Shown: positions 16,102 to 24,696, numbered from the stretch's first letter. The stretch: DNA of 24,734 nt from Candidatus Dojkabacteria bacterium (GCA_003694175.1 RFKV01000056.1:1-24734); one strand, 5' to 3'. Notes: a model not told the origin generated them from the sequence alone. Numbers and translations are program-made.

Positions 16102-17601
16102 TCAAACTGAACCAACAGGCAATACGTCCAAGATGTTGATTCCAATAATTCTCAGGATGACAATGCTAAATATCAAAACTACTAGACCGGTAAAGAGTTG
16201 AATCAAATTCTCCCTAGCTTTTTTTACAGCTTCTTCTTCCCCCTTCATATATTGCAAGCCAGCTATTATTAATAAAACCAACGCTATACCTCCCACTACC
16301 CCAAAAATAATACGTATTACCCCTGTAATAATTCCCAAAGGTGAAGGATCAACACATCCTATTGCCGTCCAGACACCACCTTGTTCTACACATTTTTTAC
16401 ATTGTAAATACCCCTCACTTCCACCTACTCCATTCGGAGAATTGTTTGTTCCAGAATATATACAGGCTTGAGTCAGAGATGCATTATTGGCTACAGAAGA
16501 CAATTTTCTTACAGGTGATTTTGGGCTGGAACCACTCCCACCTCTTCCTCCACCAGTGCCACTTCTAACAGCGTCTGGATCACAAACTATAGCCTGACTA
16601 GTACCCTCTTCTAAACCTATTATTTCCCCTGCAGAATAACATTTCCTACATTCATTATCTTTATTTACGTACAGATCTTCACTTAAAACAACTTTTTTAT
16701 CATCAGTCAAAGTGCATCCCGATTTTTCAGCACAAACAAAACCAGAACCATTGTTGTCGACCTTACTTACTCCGACTTCATTAATTAGGTCTCCGATTGG
16801 AATTCCTTGTACATAAAGAGGCCCATTCTCACCCACCTCTTCACCGTGTGTTATCACATAACCATACGGCTCATCTGTAACTTGGTTTTGCCCAAAGATA
16901 TTTTTATTGACTCGTTCTCTTTCTTCTTTGGGATTACCATTTTTGATTTTAAGTACAAGCTCCTTACTACCATCTTTATTTTTAATATGGTACTCACAAG
17001 CATCATAATATTCATAAATAAGATACTGCGGTCCTGGATCACGACAACAAATTAAAGAAATTTCTGTTCTATCTTGATAATTAGGATTAAAAAGGGTACC
17101 TCCATACCTAACCGTGGCTCTATAGCCCTTTGGACAACAACCCCATGCTGTAATACCATCTTCTGAAGTACCCTTGGATGGTATTAATCCTTGCGGGCAC
17201 ACCCTTACAGCCATTCTATTTCCTATTTTAAAATCAACGCCTAGTACACCAAAGATAGTTATTAACTGTCCAGAAAACTTGCTTGGATCATAACAAATAT
17301 TCATCCAATCATTAGGGTATTTGTTTTTTAAAGCTTCAACAAAATAATCCATCGACATTCCACCATAAAATTCTAGACTTTCTGAAGCCGCAAGATTAAT
17401 GTTTCCGGGAGGGCATTTGCCGTAGTTTGGCGTACAGTTCTTTCCAAAGCCTGCAACTGGTTGCACAATTATCTTTTCTGTTGGTTGAGGTCCTGTCTGT
17501 TGAGCCGACAAAATACGTACAAAGCTAATCGTGACTAGTACACAAAAGGAAATAACCAATACGAAATAAAGTTTTATGTTAACTTTGTATCGCAGTTTCA
17601 T
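16102..17601 (-). CDS. Cysteine-rich surface protein with T4SS-pilin-like C-terminus
   Basis: 499 residues. An N-terminal signal or anchor helix is at about 10-33. The exported region to about 418 carries 18 cysteines, several as CC or CxxC pairs (GCCPKG, ICCRD, CRKC, CKKC), and a Gly/Ser-rich linker near 350-362. The last 80 residues have two membrane helices (about 422-446 and 464-484) joined by a charged loop, YMKGEEEAVKKARENL. That layout matches the VirB2/TrbC-like T4SS pilin family common in CPR bacteria, in which the two-helix unit is normally almost the whole protein. The even number of cysteines suggests disulfide bonds. The ATG overlaps the stop of the upstream gene (ATGA), so it is translationally coupled as the last gene of a three-gene surface operon. 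It could be an adhesin, pilus tip or membrane complex; function is unknown. Confidence 0.8.
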   Translation of the reverse strand: MKLRYKVNIKLYFVLVISFCVLVTISFVRILSAQQTGPQPTEKIIVQPVAGFGKNCTPNYGKCPPGNINLAASESLEFYGGMSMDYFVEALKNKYPNDWMNICYDPSKFSGQLITIFGVLGVDFKIGNRMAVRVCPQGLIPSKGTSEDGITAWGCCPKGYRATVRYGGTLFNPNYQDRTEISLICCRDPGPQYLIYEYYDACEYHIKNKDGSKELVLKIKNGNPKEERERVNKNIFGQNQVTDEPYGYVITHGEEVGENGPLYVQGIPIGDLINEVGVSKVDNNGSGFVCAEKSGCTLTDDKKVVLSEDLYVNKDNECRKCYSAGEIIGLEEGTSQAIVCDPDAVRSGTGGGRGGSGSSPKSPVRKLSSVANNASLTQACIYSGTNNSPNGVGGSEGYLQCKKCVEQGGVWTAIGCVDPSPLGIITGVIRIIFGVVGGIALVLLIIAGLQYMKGEEEAVKKARENLIQLFTGLVVLIFSIVILRIIGINILDVLPVGSV

Positions 17602-18758
17602 ATACTTACTAAAGCTGTAAATGTTAATATATCAGTGTATACACCTTGAGGGACTGACGATGATGATTTGGCTGATACTTCTAAAGCCACTCTGTTTGAT
17701 AAACCTGTTCTTGCCGATACATTAGAGCGAAAGATTTCAGCAGGAGGTGATAGAGCTCCAGGAACCATTCCTACATAACCGGGAGTTAATGAATTGAAAG
17801 GGGGAGTAGGTACAAAGCTACCAAACTCAGCAACACCCAAACTACTTATCCTAAGGCCATAACCACTTGGAACACTGACTGAATTTAGATTTCCATTTAC
17901 AGACTCAATGTAATTACTTCCTGCAACTAAACCTCCCGTTAAGTTGGATCGACTACTACGAACAAATACTTTTAAACCATTTGGTAAATTTGTGCCCACA
18001 TCTACACAAATAAAGTTAACATTTGGACCGCTTGTTACAACCATTCCAGGATAAAGAAATCCTAAGTCAACTGACGAAACTGAAACTTCTGTGCCGTTTG
18101 CACACCCACCACTAACTGTATCTAAATCAAGAATAATTGTACCCAAAATATTTGCAGATATACCAATTTGATCTCCGTCTGGAGTTGACGGATCATTTAA
18201 AATAACTACGGAAGCACGACCGGTATCAATACCTGATGCTGAACTCAAGTTTACAACAAAAGACTGGTCTACTGAAACGCTCGGAGTAATGATCTGGTTA
18301 TTAACTCCATTATCTAAAAATACTATTCTTACACACCTACCTGCAATTATACTGTCAGTTCCTGAAGTAAAGGATAAGGTTAGTCCAGACACCCCAAATC
18401 CCCAGGTTAAACCAGATGGTGCAGCACCAACGCTCTTGGAAGTGTAAGTCGCTGTATCACAATTGCCTGTGTTACCTTGCTCTAAAGTAACATCTGCGAA
18501 ATCAAAACCACTGCCTATAACAAAACCGGCAGGTAACATAATGTCAATACTCTGCCCTGAAGAAACCCCAGATGTAGCTACAAACCTAATGGATATAACC
18601 GATGGAGTACTCTCATTAATTCTGCTTAGATTTATGGATATAGACGAGAGCCTATCAGCATTTGATACATTTACTTTCGACAGGCAAAAGGAAAGGACGA
18701 CAAAACCAAATATGACAGTCAAAAAAATTCCTCTAAACAAGCTTAGACTAAGAGTCAT
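17598..18758 (-). CDS. Secreted beta-rich surface protein
   Basis: About 386 residues from ATG 18758. I prefer this start to an in-frame TTG at 18785, because MTLSLSLFRG opens a clean signal peptide of about 34 residues. The exported part is rich in Ser, Thr, Val, Gly and Asn, with alternating hydrophobic strands (IRFVATSGVSSGQSIDIML, LTLSFTSGTDSII). It ends in SVPQGVYTDILTFTALVSI, a Tyr-containing final strand seen in many Gram-positive and CPR surface Ig-like or WxL-related modules. It has three cysteines in the central region that might pair within the protein or with a partner. I do not see a WxL motif, sortase signal or membrane anchor, so it is probably held on the surface by another protein. 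It lies between the anchored WxL-interacting-like gene and the pilin-like gene, overlapping the latter by four bases. Exact family is not identified. Confidence 0.75.
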   Translation of the reverse strand: MTLSLSLFRGIFLTVIFGFVVLSFCLSKVNVSNADRLSSISINLSRINESTPSVISIRFVATSGVSSGQSIDIMLPAGFVIGSGFDFADVTLEQGNTGNCDTATYTSKSVGAAPSGLTWGFGVSGLTLSFTSGTDSIIAGRCVRIVFLDNGVNNQIITPSVSVDQSFVVNLSSASGIDTGRASVVILNDPSTPDGDQIGISANILGTIILDLDTVSGGCANGTEVSVSSVDLGFLYPGMVVTSGPNVNFICVDVGTNLPNGLKVFVRSSRSNLTGGLVAGSNYIESVNGNLNSVSVPSGYGLRISSLGVAEFGSFVPTPPFNSLTPGYVGMVPGALSPPAEIFRSNVSARTGLSNRVALEVSAKSSSSVPQGVYTDILTFTALVSI

Positions 18759-18823
18759 TCTAAAAACACAAAGAATAATTTTCAAAAACTTTATCTTTAA
18801 TACGTAGGTTATTGTTTTCCTTT

Positions 18824-20041
18824 CTACTTGTTGTCTTCTCTATTTTTCTTCTGCTTATACCCACGCACAAGTTTATAATACACCAGCCCAAAAATTAGAA
18901 CAACAGTAAAGGCCAAATGAACTGGAAAAACAAAAAAACTAGTTGAAGTTTTAATAGGTGGCTGATTACCAACAAACAAGTTTAACTCGGCACTAAAAAA
19001 ACCAATCCTAAAATATCTAGCTTGATAAACTAAGTTTTCGAAGAAAGCGTTAATATTGTAGACGATAGCATAAAAAAAGTTCATAACTTTTTGATCAGCA
19101 TCCAAAAATTTAGGGACAGAGAAAAATAAAAATTTTTGATTTTGATCACCTAAACTGTCATACACATAAGGATAAGTAGAGACTACATCAGACTTAAGCT
19201 TGAGTAATTTACTCTGATCTTGCTTTAACTCTTCAGCATTTAAGTCTCTGTCAAAACCCTCTTCTGTAAACATTGAAAAATACTGTCTTGTTTTTTGAGG
19301 AAATAGTCTACTTCCTTCTGGATTGAACAATGTTCCGTCTTCTCGAATTTTTACCCCGTTTGAATAAATATATATAAATCCTTTGGGTACTACAAACACA
19401 TTACCGTTATTTTTTATACTAGTTTCAAACGTTACTGGCATTGATGTAAAAAAGAACTGATTGTTTTTAGTGCTAAAACTAAGCAATCTTGAGTCATAAA
19501 CTATTTCACCACCCAGATTAATAAAGATCAAATAAACTAATTCTTCACCTAAGGCTACCTGATTTTTTTTATTGTCTTGTGAATGAGAAATGGGATTAGT
19601 GCTTACCAAAATCCCAGCATAGTGCGCCCCGGGAGATGCACTTTGGGGTATGTCTACTAGATACTTAACCTCTACTACGTTACATCCATTACAATCACCA
19701 GAATTTAACGGCTTCCTGATTGACTCATTACCCAGTTTTATCCATTTGTCTAAAGTGTCAATTTCATAACTTACCTGATTTGAAACAATTGGAGCACCTG
19801 TAAAATCTTCAATCTCCAACCTCTTCACACCAAGATAGAGTACCTCAGGATCTTCATCATTAAATATGACATTAAATTTACCCTCATACTTATCCCCAGG
19901 CCTCAAAATTAGCCCAACTGAATTTCTGCTAGTGTTTGATAAGTCTAAGAGTGGTGGAGAAAGTATAACCGCACTAGTTAAGTTGGTAAGTGATATACTG
20001 AAGAAAAAAAACGCCAAAAGGCACGTTTTAAAAAATTTCAT
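18824..20041 (-). CDS. Anchored DUF916/WxL-interacting-like protein
   Basis: 405 residues. A signal peptide at 1-24 ends at TSA, before VILSPPLLDLSN. The N-terminal exported domain (SPPLLDLSNTSRNSVGLILRPGDK, then VIFNDEDPEVLYLGVKRLE, then KYLVDIPQSASPGAHYAGI) has the layout of the DUF916 domain of WxL-interacting proteins, an Ig-like fold said to bind peptidoglycan. A second beta domain (ETSIKNNGNVFVVPKGFIYIY) follows. The C-terminus has one membrane helix at about 370-389 and a basic cytosolic tail (KLVRGYKQKK). This is the usual order: signal, two Ig-like domains, anchor. An extra stretch of about 90 residues with SALT-like charged helices lies between them. It is first in a minus-strand operon with the secreted beta protein and the pilin-like protein, and it is divergent from mnmA. 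It is likely the membrane anchor for a surface complex, by analogy with Gram-positive csc clusters. Confidence 0.75.
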   Translation of the reverse strand: MKFFKTCLLAFFFFSISLTNLTSAVILSPPLLDLSNTSRNSVGLILRPGDKYEGKFNVIFNDEDPEVLYLGVKRLEIEDFTGAPIVSNQVSYEIDTLDKWIKLGNESIRKPLNSGDCNGCNVVEVKYLVDIPQSASPGAHYAGILVSTNPISHSQDNKKNQVALGEELVYLIFINLGGEIVYDSRLLSFSTKNNQFFFTSMPVTFETSIKNNGNVFVVPKGFIYIYSNGVKIREDGTLFNPEGSRLFPQKTRQYFSMFTEEGFDRDLNAEELKQDQSKLLKLKSDVVSTYPYVYDSLGDQNQKFLFFSVPKFLDADQKVMNFFYAIVYNINAFFENLVYQARYFRIGFFSAELNLFVGNQPPIKTSTSFFVFPVHLAFTVVLIFGLVYYKLVRGYKQKKNREDNK

Positions 20042-20109
20042 AGAGCAAATACGTACGACTTAAAAATTTAATCAAACCGACAAAAACGTATAAGCAAACA
20101 AACTTCGAC

Positions 20110-20115
20110 TATAAT
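20110..20115 (+). promoter_or_regulatory. Possible -10 element for mnmA
   Basis: TATAAT, with a predicted start near 20122 and a leader of about 39 bases. No good -35 match at 16-18 bases. The same 119-base divergent region must also hold the promoter of the leftward surface operon, which I could not place. Confidence 0.35.
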
Positions 20116-20160
20116 AGCACAAAATTGTATTTAAATTAATTTCTTTAGTAAGTTTATGAT

Positions 20161-21252
20161 ATGAATAGAAAAAAAAAGGTTTTTCTAGCACTTTCAGGTG
20201 GTGTTGACTCGGCTGTTTCTGCAGTACTTCTCAAGCAAGAGGGATATGAAGTAGTTGGAGTATTCATGAAAAATTGGTCTGGAGATGATTATGGTATACA
20301 GAAAGATTGTCCCTGGGAAAAAGATCAAAGGGATGCTGAGGAAGTTTGTAAAACCATTGGAATAGGATTCATGTCTGTAAATTTTGAAAAAGAGTATAGG
20401 GAAAAAGTTATAAGTTACTTTTTTGAGGAGTATCGTAAAGGAAGAACTCCAAATCCTGACGTGATGTGTAATAAAGAAATAAAATTCAAACTTTTTTTCA
20501 AAAAATCGTTAGAGCTTGGTTTTGATTACATAGCAACAGGACACTATGCAAGGAAAAAGTTCGAAGTTACCGAACACAAACTATTAAAAGGTCTTGATAA
20601 AAACAAAGATCAGTCGTATTTCTTGTATAACATAAATCAAGAAATTTTGTCTAGAACTCTCTTTCCAATTGGTGAACTACAAAAAACCGAAGTCAGAACA
20701 CTAGCACAAAAATTTAATCTTCCTAACGCATATAAGCCAGACAGTCAGGGTATATGCTTTATCGGAGAAATAAACGTTTTGAAGTTCTTAATGTCGAAAC
20801 TCCCAATCAAACCTGGAGACATTGTTGATATAGACACAATGAAAAAAGTTGGAGAGCATAAAGGCTCATATTTTTATACAATAGGACAAAGAGAGGGTCT
20901 TGGCATTGGTGGCCAGAAAGTGCCATACTTCGTTGTAGCTAAAGATCAGGAAAAAAACATAATCTATGTTGGACATGGGCAAAATCATCCTGCACTAATG
21001 AAAACTATCGTAAAATTGGAATCAATTCACTTTGTATCGGAAAAATATAAAAAATTTTTTGAAAACAATGGATTTCTTAAATGCGAGGCCAGCACACGAT
21101 ATAGACAGTTACCATCTCCTGGAACATTACTCACAGAAAACCATCAGATACTCTTCAAATTCGAGACACCACAAAGAGCAACTGCCCCTGGACAGAGCCT
21201 GGTGATCTATCTTTCCGATGAATGCTTAGGAGGGGGGATAATAAAAGAGTAA
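20161..21252 (+). CDS. mnmA: tRNA-specific 2-thiouridylase
   Basis: Thiolates U34 of tRNA-Lys, -Glu and -Gln, using ATP and a persulfide relay. The P-loop-type pyrophosphatase motif SGGVDS is at residues 12-17. The catalytic cysteines are Cys103 (NPDVMCNKEIKF) and Cys199 (DSQGICFIG), matching positions 102 and 199 of the E. coli enzyme. GHYARK, KDQSYFLY, the TIGQREGLGIGG block and the C-terminal beta domain with RYRQLP and the final ATAPGQSLVIY are all present. Length (363) is standard. It is a single gene, divergent from the surface operon. Identity is certain. Confidence 0.98.
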   Translation: MNRKKKVFLALSGGVDSAVSAVLLKQEGYEVVGVFMKNWSGDDYGIQKDCPWEKDQRDAEEVCKTIGIGFMSVNFEKEYREKVISYFFEEYRKGRTPNPDVMCNKEIKFKLFFKKSLELGFDYIATGHYARKKFEVTEHKLLKGLDKNKDQSYFLYNINQEILSRTLFPIGELQKTEVRTLAQKFNLPNAYKPDSQGICFIGEINVLKFLMSKLPIKPGDIVDIDTMKKVGEHKGSYFYTIGQREGLGIGGQKVPYFVVAKDQEKNIIYVGHGQNHPALMKTIVKLESIHFVSEKYKKFFENNGFLKCEASTRYRQLPSPGTLLTENHQILFKFETPQRATAPGQSLVIYLSDECLGGGIIKE

Positions 21253-21267
21253 ACTTACCCGCTAGTC

Positions 21268-21292
21268 AAAAAAACTTAAAACACTGTTTAAG
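21268..21292 (-). terminator. Intrinsic terminator downstream of the SIMPL gene
   Basis: On the minus strand, CTTAAA (21292-21287), a six-base loop and TTTAAG (21280-21275) form a hairpin immediately followed by seven T (21274-21268). It lies about 120 bases beyond the SIMPL stop. The stem is short and AT-rich, so its strength is uncertain. Confidence 0.5.
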
Positions 21293-21419
21293 CAAAACAA
21301 AAAACAAAAGTTCAATAAGCTCAAAATTTACTTCCACCAACTGATCCTGATCAAGCCGCAGAAATCCAATTAAACTGTAAAAAATTCTTCACAGAAAAGG
21401 CCAATTGACATCGATTATT

Positions 21420-22241
21420 TTAATCATTATAAGAAATCACCCATACAACTTCTACATTTACTTCAACTGACAATTGCCCTGACGAAAAAGATGTCTGAAA
21501 CGTATCAAACGTCCTAAGAGGCATCGAAGAATCATATTTAAACGGAACAACTGGATAATTTGATTCACCCTGTGAATCTCTAATAGACAAAGGTTTTAAA
21601 AGTTTCACTTTTCCAAGACTAGCTAACTGTGAAGCCTTTTTTTCTGCTTCTTTAAAAGCAAGATCTCTTGCTTGGTTGAACAAGTTTTCTTTATCTTCAA
21701 TATCGAAAGTGACCCCTCCAAAATTAATCTCGGGTATGACAACAAGCTTATCAATAAGCTCGGATACTTTTTTTGCAGTGCTATCTAAACCTTTTACCTT
21801 AACTGATAAAGTCATACTGGCTCTATGACCAAGAATCTTTCTTTGGTTCGTGGAATAATCATATTCAGGATATATCTCAAATTGTGAAGTTTTAACATCT
21901 GAGTCACCAACGCCAGAACTTAGTATTATTTCTTTTGCTTTACTGACCTTTTGATTAAGTTTAGATATAGCTTGTTCGGAACTGTTACCTAACTCAGAAA
22001 AAGATATAGTAATGTTAGCAAGATCTGGAGTACCAAATACTTTTCCTGAGCCATTCACGGTAATCGTGGCAGGGGATGAACGATTTACAAAATCGGATAT
22101 GGCTGAGGAGTTTGAAAAGAAAAAAGAGCCAAAGACTATCAACAATGTACAAACCACAATTGTTGAACATAAGAGAAAAAGAAACACAATTAAAATTAGA
22201 ATTGGGTAATTCGGTCTTAAATTTTTTAAAATACGCTCCAT
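21420..22241 (-). CDS. Membrane-anchored SIMPL (DUF541) protein
   Basis: 273 residues: an N-terminal anchor with a strongly hydrophobic segment at about 14-43, a short Ser-rich spacer, then a SIMPL (DUF541) domain at about 57-270 outside the membrane. Visible family blocks are ITVNGSGKVFGTPDLANITISF at the start, the KVSKAKEIIL helix followed by VKTSQFEIYPEYDY, GHRASMTLSVKVKGLD, the INFGGVTFDIEDKENLFNQARDLAFKEAEKKASQLA helix, and the final SVEVNVEVVWVI strand. SIMPL proteins are envelope proteins with no firmly established biochemical role. The first 45 residues and their DNA closely match the start of the gene at 23002-24696. The intrinsic terminator at 21268 and the -35/-10 pair at 22275-22303 make it a single-gene unit. 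Confidence 0.9.
   Translation of the reverse strand: MERILKNLRPNYPILILIVFLFLLCSTIVVCTLLIVFGSFFFSNSSAISDFVNRSSPATITVNGSGKVFGTPDLANITISFSELGNSSEQAISKLNQKVSKAKEIILSSGVGDSDVKTSQFEIYPEYDYSTNQRKILGHRASMTLSVKVKGLDSTAKKVSELIDKLVVIPEINFGGVTFDIEDKENLFNQARDLAFKEAEKKASQLASLGKVKLLKPLSIRDSQGESNYPVVPFKYDSSMPLRTFDTFQTSFSSGQLSVEVNVEVVWVISYND
22102..22241 (-). repeat. Duplicated anchor-coding segment, copy 1
   Basis: Codes the membrane anchor of the SIMPL protein. Over the 68 bases from 22102 to 22169, it matches 24569-24636 at about 87% by hand count (59 of 68). The remainder to the start codon is alignable with small gaps. The proteins share NYPILI, STLLIVF/CTLLIVF and FFSNSS. Downstream of the segment the two genes are unrelated. 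Confidence 0.8.
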
Positions 22242-22274
22242 TCTTAAGTTAAATCTAAAAAACTAAATTACCAA

Positions 22275-22303
22275 ATTTTAACAATAAACTCAGAATTAAT
22301 CAA
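22275..22303 (-). promoter_or_regulatory. Promoter for the SIMPL gene
   Basis: On the minus strand, TTGATT (22303-22298), a spacer of exactly 17 bases and TAAAAT (22280-22275) form a good pair. TGT before the hexamer gives an extended -10 as well. The start would be near 22268, giving a leader of about 27 bases. Confidence 0.55.
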
Positions 22304-22521
22304 TATCGCAACTTTAATTTTGCATTAACGAAGATAGCCAAGAAGTGTTTATTCAGATTGTCTTTTAAATAGCCTCAACCAGTAAAAATAAATTTAGCAA
22401 GTAAATCACAAAGTTTTACTAACATAAACTCAATTAATTCAGAAAAACTAAAGACTCTCCACCAAATTACTACTTAAAATAAAAGCCGCAGCTTAAAAAG
22501 CCAGTTGAAGACAAAAATACA

Positions 22522-22550
22522 AAATTTACCTTAAACTTTTTAGTAAATTT
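22522..22550. repeat. Inverted repeat in the gene-free region
   Basis: AAATTTAC (22522-22529) and GTAAATTT (22543-22550) are perfect inverted copies with a 13-base loop. The arms have one G-C pair each, so the hairpin is weak. No clean T-run follows on either strand, so I do not call it a terminator. Confidence 0.4.
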
Positions 22551-23001
22551 AAGAAGTCTATAAGTCAAGCATAAGACAATCTGATATTTTCTGCTTAGAC
22601 ATAAAACGCTCGCCCAATTGAGCTGATAAGCTAAATGGAGATTTTATTCCAAATACCTTTTTAAACACAACACTAAAATATAGAATTACGTCAGATCATA
22701 AACGCAAATTTATATAGAAAAATTCAACATTAAGTCATTATTTACAAAAAACAAATCCTCAATTCGAAACAAATATATAAGACAACTTATAAAAAAAATC
22801 AAATCCCAGCAAAGTAAAAAACCCTAATCACTAAACCTAAATTATCATTGCTTACTTATATGTATTTCCATTCAAAATCAAACTTTTTCCTGTGCTTCAA
22901 TTAATTAATAAAACTATCATAAGCTAAGCAATCTGAACTCAAAATGTAATGATAATCTTTTAAAAATCCATCCATAACTGAGATCATAGAAACAAACTCT
23001 A

Positions 23002-24696
23002 CTAGCTTGATCTTATTGCTCTATCTAATTCCTCAAATCTCTCATTACCTTTTCTTATTATTTCATAAGTCAAATTCATTGGATCAATAGGAACACCGGT
23101 GTTGTAATCTTTAACATTTATTACGTAAACGAAATCTTCTAAGTTAAAAATTAAAAAATATCCGTCGTACTCTACTCCTGGCAGTGCTGACCCAAACTTA
23201 GTCGGCTGTTTTATCGCAGTTATGTTCTGATCAGATGTGTTTAACACCACATTAACTGGATCACCATTAATGTTATACCGATACTTTACAACCTTGTTTA
23301 CATCCTTAGTTTGATACACATTAACATTAACATACTCGTTACTGTTCTCATTTAGGAAACTATAACCTGCAACCCTGGGAACCTCTTTGCTTGATATCCA
23401 ATACTTCTTGTTGTAATCAAAAAACTTATCTCCAAACTCACCTTCCGGATAGAAATTTCTATCAGATATGTGGCTTGGCGTGTTAGAAATATCTCCAAAA
23501 GGACCTACTAAAGTTGTGTGTCCCAATTTGAAATTCGAACCATCACGTCCCCTAGGTCTGACAAACACAAAGTTAGCAGTATCATAATACTTCAGAGCTT
23601 CAGTTCTGACTTTCTGCCAGTCATAAGCTCCACTGTCACCATATGACACATTTCTTACATCAACACTTGGATAATCGAATTGGAATAACCGTTCCGCCTC
23701 GTCCCTTGATATTTTTTTACTTTCGACTCTAATATCTCTAGTTAAAACTATGTCATCCGCACTAGTACCACCTAGAAGGATCACAGATCGCAAAAGCTGA
23801 AAATCTTTGGAATCTATAAACATGTCCTCTACAAGATCATAAAGCTGCGTAGTAGGTTGTTGACCAACAACACTCCAAATATCAGGCTCTGTACAAGGAA
23901 AACTAGATATGCTACTAATTATATAAGCATTTCTACCATCTATTTTAGTCTCGCCATGTAAATCTACATTAGAGCCGAATATCGCTTTAATTTTTTCCTC
24001 TAAACTCATTTGATCGTAACCTCTATTCGTTTTCGATAAGTCTCGTGGAAAGGGAAGAGACTGTGGTGGGGTAAGAGTCTTGACGGCATACTTACCACCA
24101 CTGTAATCTATCCTCTCACTACTCCCGTCGCTCGAATTTTTAATCAATGAGTATTCAAAAACCATTCCATTTTGATTTTTTGTATGTGATTTAATCATCT
24201 CAAAGCCCTCATCTCGGTAGACCGAATACGTACTTACTGAAGATGTATATAGTGAACTACTTAACAAAGGGCTTTCCAATTCTAGTAGAGCCTTGCAACT
24301 AGAACTTTTTGGCCCTGTTGACGAAGAAATTGATACAATCAAGAGGTTATCATTCTCATTATTCAGCAAGCTTTCAACCGAATTAATCCTTTCAGGACTT
24401 GTACTTCTGACGACTTTAAGTCTTGAAGCAATATCACTTATCAAAATCCTTTCGAAGATTTCATTCTTTTCTGATTCTGAGAACGCCTTTGCACCAACCC
24501 TAGTCTCTTTAACGCCTAATCTCAAATTTTCCTCTCTTACTACACTTTCTACACTTTGACCTACTAAGGATGAGGAGTTTGAGAAGAAACTAGAGCTAAA
24601 GACTATCAGCAATGTACTAACCACAACTGTTAAACACACAAGGAAAACAATTAAAATCGGGTAATTCAACTTTAAATTTTTAAATACATGCTTCAT
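23002..24696 (-). CDS. Anchored secreted protein, unrecognised (possible LolA-like fold)
   Basis: 564 residues. A hydrophobic anchor at about 12-42 is nearly the same as in the SIMPL protein, followed by a Ser- and Glu-rich exported region. I do not recognise the family. In the middle, the order is FEYSLIKNSSDGSSERIDYSG, then GGKYAV, then HGETKIDGRNAYIIS, then MFIDSKDFQLLRSVIL. That recalls the repeated beta strands of LolA/RseB-like lipid-binding folds, in which a strand with a modified residue and a strand measuring change alternate; this is a weak, pattern-level impression. A C-terminal region from about 380 has aromatic and Asp/Asn-rich strands, ending in YFLIFNLEDFVYVINVKDY and a charged helix. 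Two cysteine-containing blocks, SSSCKALLE and FPCTEP, could pair. The ATG at 24696 is supported by alignment of the N-terminus with the SIMPL protein. It is upstream of the 760-base gap. Confidence 0.7.
   Translation of the reverse strand: MKHVFKNLKLNYPILIVFLVCLTVVVSTLLIVFSSSFFSNSSSLVGQSVESVVREENLRLGVKETRVGAKAFSESEKNEIFERILISDIASRLKVVRSTSPERINSVESLLNNENDNLLIVSISSSTGPKSSSCKALLELESPLLSSSLYTSSVSTYSVYRDEGFEMIKSHTKNQNGMVFEYSLIKNSSDGSSERIDYSGGKYAVKTLTPPQSLPFPRDLSKTNRGYDQMSLEEKIKAIFGSNVDLHGETKIDGRNAYIISSISSFPCTEPDIWSVVGQQPTTQLYDLVEDMFIDSKDFQLLRSVILLGGTSADDIVLTRDIRVESKKISRDEAERLFQFDYPSVDVRNVSYGDSGAYDWQKVRTEALKYYDTANFVFVRPRGRDGSNFKLGHTTLVGPFGDISNTPSHISDRNFYPEGEFGDKFFDYNKKYWISSKEVPRVAGYSFLNENSNEYVNVNVYQTKDVNKVVKYRYNINGDPVNVVLNTSDQNITAIKQPTKFGSALPGVEYDGYFLIFNLEDFVYVINVKDYNTGVPIDPMNLTYEIIRKGNERFEELDRAIRSS
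24569..24696 (-). repeat. Duplicated anchor-coding segment, copy 2
   Basis: Start of the unrecognised 564-residue gene, matching copy 1 at 22102-22241. The DNA match is higher than the overall protein relation would suggest, which points to a recent copying or gene conversion event limited to the anchor. Confidence 0.8.

Larger units (their letters stand above)
22242..23001. other. 760-base gene-free, C-over-G biased region
   Basis: No reading frame of useful length, RNA gene, insertion sequence or CRISPR repeat is seen on either strand. The plus strand is A-rich and G-poor: in the three 60-base lines starting at 22261, 22741 and 22801, I count 34 C and 7 G. Stops are frequent in all six frames. 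It holds the SIMPL promoter at its left end and an AT hairpin at 22522-22550. Possibilities are an unannotated RNA, a worn gene remnant or plain spacer; I cannot decide. Confidence 0.6.

Noticed and set aside
22283..22441. Two similar short stretches around TAAACTCA in the gap
   Set aside because: Only about 18 bases with mismatches in a strongly A-rich region; chance similarity cannot be excluded.
22242..23001. CRISPR array, RNase P, tmRNA or insertion sequence in the gap
   Set aside because: No regularly spaced repeat, no conserved core motifs of these RNAs, no transposase frame and no clear flanking direct repeats.
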